This document shows positions 45,542-57,184 of a stretch of DNA of 64,000 nucleotides, piece after piece. The notes under the pieces were generated by a model. That model had not been told where the DNA came from, searched no databases, and saw only the letters and a list, made by a program, of their open reading frames with translations. The position numbers were made by a program, and so were the translations under genes. The stretch's first letter is position 1; each line of letters opens with the position of its first letter. Origin of the DNA: Primulina eburnea (taxonomy: Eukaryota > Streptophyta > Magnoliopsida > Lamiales > Gesneriaceae); NCBI RefSeq assembly GCF_022965805.1, contig NC_133110.1:33294317-33358316 (forward strand). Direction: 5' to 3'.

Positions 45542-47534
45542 AAAGATATTCCACTAAATGTCCATTCAAAGGCATACACCATATGAGATATGGATAGGTA
45601 AGCCTCCTAAGTATTCTTATCTTAGAATATGGGGGTGCCCTGCTTATGAAGCAGGTAGTGGGAGATAAATTGGATTGTCGATCCATTTTATGTTACTTTG
45701 TGGGATATCCAAGGAATTCAGTTGGATATCATTTCTATCATCCCCAAGAAACAAAGGTGTTTGTTTCTAGGAATGCGACCCTTTTTGAAAGGGAATTTCT
45801 ATTGGATAGAAGAGGGGAGATGATAGAACTCGAAAAGGTTCGAGAAACACCCACAATTATAGAACCCACACCCGAAGAGCCAAGAGAGGAGATACAAGCT
45901 CCTAAAAGATCCGAAAAAGTCTCGAGACCACCTATGAGGTATGGTCAGCTTCTTGAAGAGGGCCATGATGAGCCTAACCATGGATGTGATCCAAGGATCT
46001 TCAAGGAAGCGTTATCTGATGCCGATTCATCCAAATGGCTTGAAGCTATAGAATCTAAGTTGAATTCCATGCATTCAAACCAAGTGTGGGATCTTATAGA
46101 TCCACCTGAGGGAACGGTTCCCATAGGGACTTGGGGCGGATGTGAAGGTATTGACCTTCAAGACGTGATTGGTGGCAAAAAGATATACTCAAAGACAAGG
46201 AGTTGACTTTGAGGAAACCTTTTCACCAGTTGCAATGTTCAAGTCTATAAGGATATTGCTAGCCATAGCTGCATAGTATGACTATGAGATGTGGCAGATG
46301 GATGTCAAGACAGCCTTTCTTAATGGGGATATTAAGGAAGAGATTTACATGTCTCAAACCTGTAGGGTTTACATCTATCGGAAGTGAGCATATGGTATGC
46401 AAACTTCAGAGATCTATTTATGGTCTAAAGCAGGCATCTAGGAGTTGGAACCTTAGATTCGATAGTACAATCAACGAGTTGATTTACTAAGAATCCTGAG
46501 GAACCCTGTGTGTATAAGAAGGTCAGTGGGAGTGTTGTGACATTCCTGGTGCTTTATGTTGATGACATTCTACTCATTGGGAATGATGTAGGAATGTTGC
46601 AATCAACTAAGATATGGTTAGCGAGTAAGTTCTCGATGCAGGACTTGGGTGAAGCATCTTTTGTATTGGGATACAGATCTATTGAGATAAATCAAAAAGA
46701 TTGCTTGGTCTCACCCCGTCCACATACATTGATACCATCGCGAAGCGGTTCTCGATGGATAAGTCCAAGAGAGGACATCTACCAATGTGTCATGGCGTGT
46801 CCCTATCCAAGTCTGTCTTTCAAGATTGATGCAGAGATAGCGGCGATGACAAAGCATTCCTTATGCATCTGCGATTGGTAGCATCATGTATAGGATGATA
46901 TCTACACGTACTGACGTGGCTTTCACACTAAGTGTAGTGAGTAGATATCAATCGAACCCTGGTCTTCCACACTGGAAAGCTGTGAAAGACATCCTCAAGT
47001 AGTTGAGAAGGACCAATAAATTGTTCTTGGTCTATGGGTGGAGAACTAAAATTGGAAGGCTATACCGACTCTAGCTTCCAAAGCAATATCGATGACTCGA
47101 AGTCAACCTCTGGGTTTGTATTCATGCTCAATGGTGCTGTTGTCTCTTGGAAGAGTTCCAAGCAAGACAATACTGCGGATTCCAGCACAGAGGCCGAATA
47201 CATTGCTGCATCAGATGCAGCAAGGGAGGCTTTTTGGATAAGGAATTTCGTCTAAGAGTTGGACGTCATTCCTAATGGAGTTGCTCCTATCCCGGTGTTG
47301 TGTGACAACACGGGAGCTTTAGCTCAAGCAAAGGAGCCAAGGTCTCATCAGAAGTCCAAACAAGTATTGAGAAAGTACCACATCCTCGGAGAGATTGTGG
47401 AAAGAGAAGTGTCTATCGACAAAGTCGGCTCCACAGACAATGTTGTTGATCCACTAGCTAAGCCTTTACCTGGACCATTATTCGACAAGCATCGCGAATC
47501 AATGGGTTTAAAGCATATGGGTAGTTGGCTCTAG
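45542..47534 (+). pseudogene. Element D pol remnant: integrase tail, RT, RNase H
   Basis: The integrase core is missing: the sequence enters at AYTPYEIWIGKPPKYSYLRIWGCPAY and, after a frameshift, continues GDKLDCRSILCYFVGYP. RT is recognisable in several frames (QMDVKTAFLNGDI, KLQRSIYGLKQASRSWN, and LVLYVDDILLIGNDVGM with YVDD intact) but is broken near 46,130, 46,370, 46,490 and 46,690-47,030. RNase H survives from 47,040 ([22 protein letters not shown]) with one stop at 47,253-47,255, ending VDPLAKPLPG...HMGSWL at 47,534. Not functional. Confidence 0.88.
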
Positions 47535-47548
47535 TGCAAGTGGGAGAT

Positions 47549-49708
47549 TGTTAGAGTAGGTGTCCGTCGAGCCAAGTGTTGGCCGAGTGTTCACAATGAA
47601 ACTCTATGTATAAGCAATCTTTATTTTAGTAATATTTGATATTATTATTTTAGCACATCTTTATCTGTATACCCATGCTAGTTGCATAGATAAAGCCCTT
47701 AAATATACAAATGGTAGAAAGAATATGATATGCTCATATGATGAGTATCATGAAACTCATATTTGTAATACTGTATATTCTAAACGGTTCCTAGTCGATT
47801 CAGCCGCCACTAAGAAGGATATAGGCCGCTCGAGTTCGAGACTAGTATCTGCGATGTGAGTACCATGTTTCATTGGTAGGGGACATTGTGATGTCCGAAC
47901 ATGCAGATAGGTGCTCCTTGTTGAGTGCACTGAACAACCCTCCATAAAAGGACTTTCCAAGTGGTTCTCACTTATCGAGTGGAAACGTCCTAGTTTATGG
48001 TTGTTCACCATTAGTCCTTATGACCCGGGACAACATTGAGACTCTATGTGCTAGCATTTCACTTTGACTTGTTTACCGACTCTTATGGGGTCATCAGGTG
48101 GCAAGGTTGGGTGTCATGTCGAAACATATAGGAGTCGATGCATTGTAGTCGGGGATTCACCGCTTACCTTCGGGTATGGATATCCTATGTGTTATCATGT
48201 CTATGTAGGTTGAAATCTCTGGCCAGAGTATGGTGGTAATTGTGAAAGGGGTTTCATAGATTACACCATTGATGCAACTACGACATGACATATAGTATCG
48301 ATTCATTGACAACTCTCGATAAACCAATGGTTGTCGAATCGATCGGGATATATGAGTTGAAGGGACCGTACTGTACGCTAACCATAATTGAATGGTTCTT
48401 GCAGGCACTATCATTTGATACCTAGGGAATCATGTAGGCGATGCTGCTAGGCGTTTAACATGATTGGTTGGGTACTATCAGACTTGAGTTCTGACGTTCT
48501 TATTATCAAGGAGTTGATAAGTAAGAATGTAGCAATTGGGGTATGCTCATATAAGGACATGTTTTGTCCGAATCACATGGAGATGTGAACCCACGGCTAG
48601 TTGTATCAATGAACCATTGAGGGCCACACAAGTGCTAGCTTTCTAGATCCCGTTGAGAAGTAAAATAGTTCAATGTGTTGAACGGCTTATAAAGGAGTTT
48701 ATAAGCGTAAGGAAAATTAGAAGTATGACTTCTATAAAAGAGAAACTAGTTCAATGTGTTGAACGACTTATAAATGAGTTTATAAGTGTAAGGAAAAATA
48801 GAAGTATGACTTCTATAGAGAAATTTAAATTTTAATTTATAGAAGTGTTCCTAAATTAAAAGTTGGCCAAGTGAATAATGTATTTGAAAATTGTGATTTT
48901 CATAAACATTATTATGGACTAAATTAAATTAATTCAAGTGTTGAATTAATTAAACACTAGTGGACCTAGTAGAGTCCAAATAATTAAATTAATTCAAGTG
49001 TTGAATTAATTAAATCATATTGAGTCTTGTAGAGCTCAATTTAAATTAATTATTTAACTAGTGGGACTTAGGTAAATACAAGTAATGTTTAATTAGTCTC
49101 AAATATGTTTGAGATAATTAAATTTAGTCCATGGTTTTTTTTTAATTTGTTAAAAACCATATAATATATGCATGCATGGGAGGTGAAGAGTTGGAGACAA
49201 CTTTTTCAAATATCAAGGCTTGGCATTGGAATTCACAACAACTTTTTCAAGGACCAAGACAAGTCTCCCTTCCCCCCATTCTTTCATGCTATGGCCGAAA
49301 TTCTCTCATTATTCTCTCCAAGTTTTTCTCTCATTTTCTTCTTCAAGAGTTGAGGAAAGAAAACACTTCTCAAAAAGAAAAATGCTCTAATTTTTCCAGT
49401 GCAAAATTAGAGTGGATCTAGCTTGTTGGTGGTGGGCTTAATATTTGAGCAAGGTGGGCTCAAAGGAAGCTTGAAGGTTGGAAGCTTGTAGATTTGTCAT
49501 CCTTTGAAGAGCTAAGGTGTTTACACCTTGGTTGGAGCCATCATCAATCTTTTAAGATTGATAGGTACATTTCTAAACACACTATGAATGTCATTTTTGT
49601 GTTTTTGTATTTGCTACACAAGATATGAGGTGGCCGAAAATTTTACATCAAAATTCGATTTTTAAAACTTCCGTTGCGCTTCCGGTCACCGTAACCGATC
49701 CCTTTTCA
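47549..49708 (+). repeat. Element D 3' LTR (2160 bp)
   Basis: Full-length LTR with the segment at about 47,630-47,790 that the 5' copy has lost. Preceded by the polypurine tract AAGTGGGAGAT at 47,538-47,548. Confidence 0.95.
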
Positions 49709-49713
49709 AAAAC

Positions 49714-50130
49714 TTGTTCCATACTAGGTGTTTTGTGAATGGCAAGGTTTGCAATCTTATCATAGATGAGGGAAGTTGTACTAATGTGGCTAGTAGTGAG
49801 ATGGTATAAAAATTGGGTTTACCTACATTAAAGCATAGTCAACCATATAGGCTTCAATGGTTGAATGATTGTGCGGAAGTGAAGGTGAACAAACAAGTTT
49901 TGGTGTCCTTTTCTATTGGGAAGTATGTTGATGAGGTCTTGTGTGATGTTGTACCCATGCATGTATGTCATATTTTGTTGGGTAGGCCTTGGCAATATGA
50001 TAGGCGTGTGTCACATGATGGGTTCAAGAATAAGTACTCGTTTGTCTTGAAGAAGGAAACCGTTGTATTACTTGCTTTGTCCCCAAAGCAAGTGTTGGAG
50101 GACCATTTGAAAAAAAAAGAAGAGAGATGA
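49714..50130 (+). pseudogene. Element C protease
   Basis: This continues gag after D. The active-site region reads LIIDEGSCTNVAS, where related elements have IIDxGSCTNVAS-type sequence, so the Asp is retained. An in-frame TAA near 49,807 interrupts the frame just before KLGLPTLKHSQPYRLQWLN. The conserved VVPMHVCHILLGRPWQYDR follows. The frame ends at 50,130 in an A-run and shifts into the next segment. Confidence 0.85.
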
Positions 50131-51292
50131 GGCCGAAATAAAGAGTGAAATAAAAAGTGAGATGGCCTTAGAAAATAAAAAAGAAATGGCTGGAAAAAAG
50201 AGTGATCAAAAGAGTGAGGTGGCCATACAAAAGAAAAATGAGAGGAAAGAAATTGAGAGGAAAGAAAATGAGAGGAAAGAGGCAAAAAAGAAAACATACA
50301 TGGCCCAAAAAGGTGAGTTGAAACACTTGATGCACACACATGAACCACTTGTGTTGATTCTTTATAAAGAGATTCTCTTTAACACAAGTGATATAGCCGG
50401 ATCCCTTCCGAGCATTGTTGTTTCACTTTTGCAGGAATTTGATGATATATTTCCGGAAGAGCTACCTCAAGGACTACCACCATTGAGGGGGATTGAGCAC
50501 CAAATTGACTTGGTGCCCGGGAGTGCATTGCCAAATCATCTAGCTTATAGGAGCAATCCGGAGGAGACCAAGGAGCTTCAACGGCAGGTAAGTGAGTTGT
50601 TAGACAGGGGTTTTGTGTGTGAGTCCATGTCACCTTGTGCGGTACCGGTCTTATTAGTTCCTAAGAAAGACGGCTCATGGCGTATGTGTGTAGATTGTAG
50701 GGCAATTAATAACATTACCATTAAATATAGGCATCCCATACCTAGACTAGATGATATGTTAGATGAATTGCATGGTGCTTGCATATTTAGCAAGATTGAT
50801 TTGAAGAGTGGGTATCACCAAATTAGGATGAGGGAAGGTGATGAGTGGAAAACGGCTTTTAAAACCAAGTACGGGTTATATGAGTGGATGGTCATGCCTT
50901 TTGGCTTAACTAACGCTCCTAGCACCTTTATGAGGTTAATGAACCATGTTTTGCGTGCGTACATAGGAAAATTTGTTGTGGTTTACTTTGATGATATTCT
51001 TGTGTATAGCAAAAACTTGGATGAGCATATTAGTCACTTGAGACTTGTACTAATCACACTAAGGGCTGAAAATTTATATGCTAACTTAAAGAAATGTGAT
51101 TTTTGTACAAGCAAACTTGTCTTTCTTGGTTTTGTGGTAAGCTCACAAGGAATACATGTGGATGAAGACAAGGTAAGTGTTATTCGAGATTGGCCAACGC
51201 CTACTACTATTGGTCAAGTTCGAAGCTTCCATGGCCTTGCAAGCTTCTATAGGAGGTTTGTAAGGATTTTAGCACATTGGCATCACCGATGA
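50131..51292 (+). pseudogene. Element C PR-RT linker and reverse transcriptase
   Basis: A Lys/Glu-rich linker (repeated ERKENERKE) leads into [54 protein letters not shown] and the catalytic YFDD in [12 protein letters not shown]. Near 51,262 one nucleotide is missing in AAGGATTTTAG (AAGGGATTTTAG would restore the usual [11 protein letters not shown]). The frame therefore ends at 51,292 and continues in the next phase. RT catalytic residues are intact. Confidence 0.9.
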
Positions 51293-53100
51293 CGGCGGTA
51301 ATGAAGAAGAACGTTCCATTCTATTGGGGCGAGGAGCAAGAGAAGTCTTTTAATCTTATTAAGCAAAAATTAATTAATGCTCCTTTACTCGTTTTGCCTG
51401 ATTTTTCTAACACTTTTGAAATTGAATGTGATGTGTCAGGTGTAGGTATTGGTGGAGTCTTGATGCAAGGAGGGCGGCCGGTGGCATACTTTAGTGAGAA
51501 GCTCAATGGAGCAGCACTGAATTATCCCACGTATGATAATGAGTTCTACGCACTTGTGAGGACCCTAGAGACGTGGCAGCACTACTTGAGGCCTAAGAAG
51601 TTTGTGATTCACACGGATCATGAGTCTCTTAAGCACCTTAAGGGGCAGCAGAAGTTGAACAAGCGGCATGCCAAGTGGGTAGCATTCATTGAAACATTCC
51701 CCTACATCATAAAGTACAAACAAGGTAAGGAAAATGTAGTGGCCGACGCACTATCACGGAGGTACGTACTAATCTCTACCTTGGAGTCAAAAATTTTGGG
51801 GTTTGAGCATGTGAAGGAATTGTATGTGCTAGATGAGGATTTTAAGAGCTTGTTTGAAACTTGTATGCATGGTCCACATGAAAAATTTTATTTGCATCAT
51901 GGTTTCTTGTTTAGAGAAGATAGGTTGTGCATTCCTAAATCATCCATTCGTGAACTACTTGTTAGGGAGGCACATGGGGGTGGCTTGATGGGACATTTTG
52001 GTGTGGCTAAAACTTTAAGTACATTGCATGAACATTTCTATTGGCCAAACATGAAACGTGATGTTGAGCGTGTTTGTGATAAGTGCATAACTTGTAGGCA
52101 AGCTAAGTCTAGGACACGACCACATGGATTGTATACACCACTTCCTGTCCCTACTGAACCTTGGGTTGATATCTCTATGGACTTTGTTTTGGGGTTACCT
52201 AGGACAAAGAAGGGGAGGGACTCTATATTTGTTGTTGTGGATAGGTTTTCTAAAATGGCACACTTTATTGCTTGTCACAAGACTGATGATGCATCTAACA
52301 TTGCGGACTTGTTTTTTAGAGAAGTCGTTAGGCTGCATGGCATGCCTAGGACTATTGTGTCGTACCGTGATGTTAAATTCTTAAGTTACTTTTGGAAAAC
52401 ACTGTGGGCTAAACTGGGCACTAAATTACTGTTTTCTACGACCTGTCATCCTCAAACTGATGGTCAAACTGAGGTAGTTAATAGGACGTTAGGAACTTTA
52501 CTACGTGCTATTCTCAAGAAGAACTTGAAGAATTGGGAGAATTGCTTGCCATTTGTTGAGTTTGCATATAATCGTTGCATGCATCGTACTACAAATTATT
52601 CGCCATTTGAAATTGTTTATGGTTTTAATCCGTTGACTCCGTTGGATTTGATGTCTTTACCTGTGAGTGAAAGGTTAAACATGGATGGCAAAAAGAAGGC
52701 TGAATTTGTTAGGGGATTGCATGAAAAGGTGAAGGCCAACATTGAAAAAAGAAATGAGCAATATGCCAAGCAAGCTAACAAAAGGAAGAAGAAGGTGATA
52801 TTTGAGAAAGGAGATTGGGTGTGGTTACACTTGAGGAAGGAGAGGTTCCCCGAGAAGAGGCGTTCAAAGCTATTACCTAGGGGTGATGGACCATTCCAAG
52901 TCCTTGAAAGGATCAATGACAACGCCTACAAACTCGATCTACCGGGTGAGTATAACGTGAGTTCTACTTTTAATGTTAGTGACTTTTCGTTGTTTGATGT
53001 AGGTGACGAGCTGGATTTGAGGACAAATCCTTTTCAAGAAGGGGAGGATGATGCGAACACGGATGGTCAAGTCCCAAGGAAAGCATGGGACCCTTTATAG
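51277..53100 (+). pseudogene. Element C RNase H and integrase
   Basis: It begins [15 protein letters not shown] in the frame after the slippage. RNase H has [25 protein letters not shown] and VADALSRR. Integrase has the finger [11 protein letters not shown]...CITCRQAKS, first Asp in [10 protein letters not shown] and Glu in [12 protein letters not shown]. The middle catalytic Asp is gone: IVSYRDVKF stands where IVSDRDVKF is expected. The C-terminal part ([40 protein letters not shown]) runs over the PPT into the 3' LTR, stopping at a TAG that the 5' LTR does not have. Confidence 0.92.
53036..53048 (+). promoter_or_regulatory. Element C polypurine tract
   Basis: AAGAAGGGGAGGA abuts the 3' LTR. 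It also codes for part of the integrase tail (QEGEDD). Confidence 0.85.
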
Positions 53101-53919
53101 TTGCCGAAGGGACCAATCACGAGGGGACGACTAAAGAGATTCAAGGAAGCATTGCAAGGGCTTATGAGCAAGGAGGAAGGACTTACAAGCGAGGTGCAAA
53201 GTGCTGGAGGGTTCTTGATGCATGAGAGTGAGTTTGGGAGTCACAAGAACATTATTCGAGTGATAGATGAGGAGGAGTCCAGCAGCAGCATCGGCGCCCG
53301 AGCGGCCAAATCTTACCGCCCGAGCACCACACATACTGTCCAAGGAGAAGAAGTCCAGGAAGCCTCGCGCCCGAGCGGTAATAATCTACCGCCCGAGCGC
53401 GAATAGTGCAGAAGCCTCCGCGCTCGAGCGGTAATTTCCTACCGCCCGAGCGCGAGTCGATTTCGAGAAAATCCTAGTTTCCTAGTTTAGAGTTTTAATT
53501 GTTTAGGTAACTAGATTTTGATATCCTTTTTGCTATGTAAAGATATTGGACGAATTTTGACAAACAATTCAGATTATTCATTATTGATTTTTATCAAAGT
53601 TTAGAGTTTTCTCTCAAACGTCCAAAGCTTCGCTTTGTAATTCAAAAATCAAATTTATCAAAGTTTTTAACTTTGTGGCGTTTGTCGGTCGTGCTTGTGC
53701 GGATTGTCGTCGACTAGTTCTTCGAAGGTTCGTTATAATTTCGATTGTTATCTCGTGGTTATTTGTTGCTAGACTTTTCATAGTTTAGAGGTGAATATCA
53801 CATCACACACACTTGATTCAAAAGATCGGGACAACAACGATTCTTTGTTTCATATTGAATTGAGGGCGCGATTCGTTTTTAATCGTGTTTGCTATTCATT
53901 CGTACAAAGATTCACATCA
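53049..53919 (+). repeat. Element C 3' LTR (871 bp), overlapping the end of pol
   Basis: Its first 50 bases are still pol coding sequence ([11 protein letters not shown]), ending at a TAG at 53,098-53,100. The 5' LTR reads GAG there. Beyond the TAG the frame stays open for 101 codons (GPITRGRLKRFKEALQ...) to 53,406, suggesting that the ancestral protein ended inside the LTR. Confidence 0.95.
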
Positions 53920-53924
53920 CGTAG

Positions 53925-54550
53925 GCTTTCAGATCTGCAAATAAGTCGTGCAGTTCCAACTTGTTCAAGTCTTTGGATACTCTCATAGCCATTGTTTTAA
54001 CATCCCATTCTCTGTGTAAGGCTCTCATCACCTTGAGGGCTATTTCTCTGTTGTTATACTCTTTACCCAGAGCTGTTAGCTCATTTACCAGACTGCTGAA
54101 TCTTTTATGAAACTCGTTTAGAGTTTCACCAGCTCTCATTTTTAGATTTTCGAACTTCTGCATTGCTACAGACAGTTTGTTTTCTTTCGTTTGCTCATTT
54201 CCTTCACATATCTGGATGAGCTTCTCCCAAATATCCTTTGCAGTAGAACACATTTTGATCTTGCTAAAAGTGTTCTTGTCGAGAGTTTTATACAATATAT
54301 CCTTCGCCACCTTATCAAGGTTGGCCTTCTTCTTATCTTCACTGGTCCATTCACTTCTTGATTTTTCAACCATCTGTGGTGCACCCTCAGTAACAGCAAC
54401 AGCTGTATTAGGCTTTAATATTTTCAGTGGACCATATGTGATGACATACCACATGTCATCATCTTGTGCTGCAAGATGAGCTTGCATTCTGATCTTCCAG
54501 TCATCGAAATCTTCCTTAGAGAACATAGGGATCTTGCTGAAGTGTGCCAT
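53925..54550 (-). pseudogene. Element E gag, N-terminal part (cut by element C)
   Basis: The first ATG after the PBS gives MAHFSKIPMFSKEDFDDWK and then a typical copia Gag (DUF4219/UBN2-like) region with WEKLIQICEGNEQTKENKL and GETLNEFHKRFSSLVNEL. The upstream in-frame TTG of the PBS is not a credible start. The frame is open until the insertion site of C at 53,920-53,924. Removing C and one copy of CGTAG joins DLKAY to DFELEVRSGEEPSN at 37,737, an unbroken continuation. It encodes the capsid part of the virus-like particle. Confidence 0.92.
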
Positions 54551-54582
54551 TTGTTGTAGTTTTTCACGAACAAGAATAACCT

Positions 54583-54594
54583 GCTCTGATACCA
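54583..54594 (-). promoter_or_regulatory. Element E primer binding site (initiator tRNA-Met)
   Basis: TGGTATCAGAGC on the minus strand lies two bases after the 5' LTR end. This complements the 3' end of plant initiator methionine tRNA and primes minus-strand DNA synthesis. Confidence 0.9.
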
Positions 54595-54596
54595 AT

Positions 54597-55603
54597 TGTT
54601 GAGGATCGAAGTTGAGTTTAGAGGGGGGTGAATAAACTCTACTCGTTTTTCTTTCTATTCTGATGAGGTACTAAAATCCTGTTAGGGATAGTAGTTTATC
54701 TTGTGCGTATACTTTCACCTGATTACAATAAAACGTGCGGAAACAATCTGATGAAGTAGTTGAAAGACAATAAAACAGTAGGCAGCAGTTGTTTATGGAA
54801 GTTCGAAGATAAACTCTTCTATGTCTCCCCTTCTCCTGTTTCCAGAAGGTATAACTAAAAGACTTTGGATATTACAGTACAGCTCTTGTACACACCCACT
54901 TCAGAAGGACTTACACCTCAGCCTACTGAAACTCTTAGTTACTCAACTCACAAAAATGCGAAACACAAAGTTCTGAAAAGACTCTTTTGAGATTACAAAC
55001 TCTTCTTGATAAAGTATAAGTGATGTAAAGCTTGTGAAGAGTGTAAGAATCAGTAGCACAAGATGATCTCCAAAAGATCAGATAAAAGCTATGAAGCGTG
55101 TGCTACTTTTCTTTGTGCTGAACTCTAAGTATTCAAGGAATATCGAGATTGTCTTATCAGTGAAAAATAGCTTTGATCCTTGAAGAATAATGTTAAGCGG
55201 AGAGTCGTGTCGTATAAGGATTTGATCCATGTATATATAATCGACTGAGTTCAACGTTCACAATCAGAGGATGTCTTCAGATAGCTGATACAATCAGCTT
55301 TATTACCAAAAGAGGTTCCTGCAGAAAAGCTATAAAACAATCAGTCTTGTTTTATACTTAATTGGGTAAAGTGCATTAAATGACTCCGTATAGTATTTAA
55401 TGCTGCAATTAATACTAGTACTAGGAACTCTTTAACGGTAACAATAAAGGTAGCAACGTTAGGAAACGTCCTCTACTGGTTTTGTAATACTATCCTTTCT
55501 ACTGGTTTAGTTTTATTAGACCAGTAGCTTCTGATAAGATCGTCTACTGTTTTGGTCTGCTGGTTTTAGTTAATCATCGCCACAATAAAATTCTTGTCTA
55601 ACA
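54597..55603 (-). repeat. Element E 5' LTR (1007 bp)
   Basis: Uninterrupted LTR with TG...CA ends on the minus strand. It differs from the interrupted 3' LTR (13,431-13,611 plus 21,179-22,006, about 1009 bp) at about 16 positions by eye, or 1.6%. A TATA-like TTATATATAC lies on the minus strand at 55,231-55,240, about 365 bp from the LTR start. Confidence 0.95.
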
Positions 55604-55608
55604 GATGG

Positions 55609-56489
55609 TTACGAAATTTAGTGGTAAAAAAATGTTGATGCTGTTAATTATAAGTTTTCACAATATTTATGGATACTTACCGTTTTCCTCAATATAGTTG
55701 ACATAAAATATTAATATATAGAAGAACTTATAAACATTTAAAAAGAAAGACATAACACAGTTCAAAGACCTCAAATAACATAATAACTACAAAATCAACA
55801 CACAAAAAACGACAACTCACATAACATAGTAACATGAGTATATGAACTTAATTCTCATTTAAATAACACATAGTTTGCGACCACTAATTGACAAAATATA
55901 TTGATGGGAAAACGAAAAAAAATAGAATGCAAACATATATTTTTTCTAACAATAGCTGAATATAAAGTCAAGTTTGGATTTGAAAATTTAAAGAAAATTT
56001 ACCCATAAACCAAACGTAATAAATTAAATAATTAAAAAAAATTTAACACACATAATAAATCAAATACAAATTAAACAAAAATTCAAGACAATAAATTAAA
56101 CACAGGGACAATATGGACAATACACAACTCATAAATAAATTACAATTTTAAAGGTAATATCGGATAAATAAATTAAACACAAAATAAAAACAATACAAAA
56201 TTAAAATCAATAATAATCTAAAAATTAAAGCAAGATAAATTAAGACATTTAAATGCAAATTTAACATACACAATAAATCAAACACAAATTAAACACCAAT
56301 TTAAGACAATAAATCAAACACTAAACATCAATTTTAGACAAAAAAAAAAAATTATACACAAAAACCAATTAGACTATACACAATTCAACTCACCATTTTT
56401 AACAGAATATTAGATTTTTATCACTCTACAAACGGACTAGTGGGGTTCGGGTCGCAAAATGACCAACCAACCTATTTATTTTATGCTGT
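55609..56489. other. AT-rich spacer right of the nest
   Basis: A-rich sequence without ORFs. A stretch near 55,690-55,730 (GTTGACATAAAATATTAAT...GAAGAACTTATA) recurs in inverted form near 57,405-57,450. The text around 55,926-55,990 resembles 57,352-57,415. These suggest an old rearranged repeat, but no element ends are evident. Confidence 0.45.
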
Positions 56490-57021
56490 GGAACGGCTGA
56501 AGTCTGTTTTGACAACTCTAATAATTTATCACACAACGTAAAATTTCGAAAAATCATCATATGATCATTTTTATACACGACTATTATACTCGAAATTGTC
56601 TTTAAAAATTGGTATGATTGACCATTTTCACGTGGCTATGTAGCCTCTCCCTCATAATGCAACTATAGTCCTGCATTTTTAGTAAATTAAGTTCGAGGAT
56701 CAGGTAAATACATATATATTTTTCCTATATTTTATAAAATACTTATTGGCTGAAAATGAAATACATAAGAATAAATGCATTCTTCCTACATAATAATCCT
56801 GCAATCACATTGCGTCCATGCAAACAAATAAAATCAAATTTTCAAAACCCAAAAAAACACGTGAATTTGTTAAAAAATAATAATAATAATAATTGTTGCT
56901 TAAAAATTTAGTTTAGATAAAATTTATTTATTTATCTTATATAAGTAAACTCAAATTATGGGTCGGGTATCACATGTACCACGACCCGGACCCGATAGGG
57001 TGAAACTTATAGGTCCAATTG

Positions 57022-57105
<84 letters not shown>

Positions 57106-57150
57106 TTCAAGCCATATTCTGGGAGATAATAATCATACAAGCCCCAATGT

Positions 57151-57184
<34 letters not shown>

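Larger units (their letters stand above)
40492..49708 (+). mobile_element. Element D: Ty1/copia retrotransposon, 9.2 kb, coding region decayed
   Basis: The LTRs are at 40,492-42,498 and 47,549-49,708, with target duplication AAAAC at 40,487-40,491 and 49,709-49,713. It is inserted at the gag-PR junction of C. The left LTR is about 153 bp shorter because of a deletion near 40,575. Otherwise the LTRs differ by about 1%. PBS and PPT are present. The coding part has many stops and lacks most of the integrase core, yet the LTRs are young, so this copy was probably already defective when it inserted and was mobilised by a relative. Confidence 0.94.
37738..53919 (+). mobile_element. Element C: CRM-like Ty3/gypsy chromovirus, interrupted by element D
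   Basis: The LTRs are at 37,738-38,608 and 53,049-53,919 (871 bp each), starting TGATGCG and ending CACATCA. The target duplication CGTAG lies at 37,733-37,737 and 53,920-53,924, inside the gag of E. Removing D leaves about 6.96 kb. The LTRs differ at about ten positions. TGATG...CATCA termini, the PBS touching the LTR, and a pol ORF running on into the 3' LTR are features I associate with the centromere-targeting CRM lineage. Assignment to CRM is an inference. Confidence 0.93.
13431..55603 (-). mobile_element. Element E: Maximus/SIRE-like Ty1/copia retrotransposon hosting four nested elements
   Basis: The element starts TGTTAGACAAG (minus strand, at 55,603) and ends CCTCAACA (at 13,431). 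It is flanked by the 5-bp duplication GATGG at 13,426-13,430 and 55,604-55,608. With A, B, C (and D within C) and their duplicated target bases removed, it is about 11.1 kb. The order on the minus strand is 5' LTR, PBS, gag, PR, integrase, RT/RNase H, long extra ORF, PPT, 3' LTR. The position of RT after integrase defines Ty1/copia. The extra ORF after pol, the initiator-Met PBS and the Gag type point to the Maximus/SIRE lineage. Gag is split by C, the integrase-RT linker by B and the 3' LTR by A. Several stops and frameshifts remain in its own coding parts. Confidence 0.93.
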
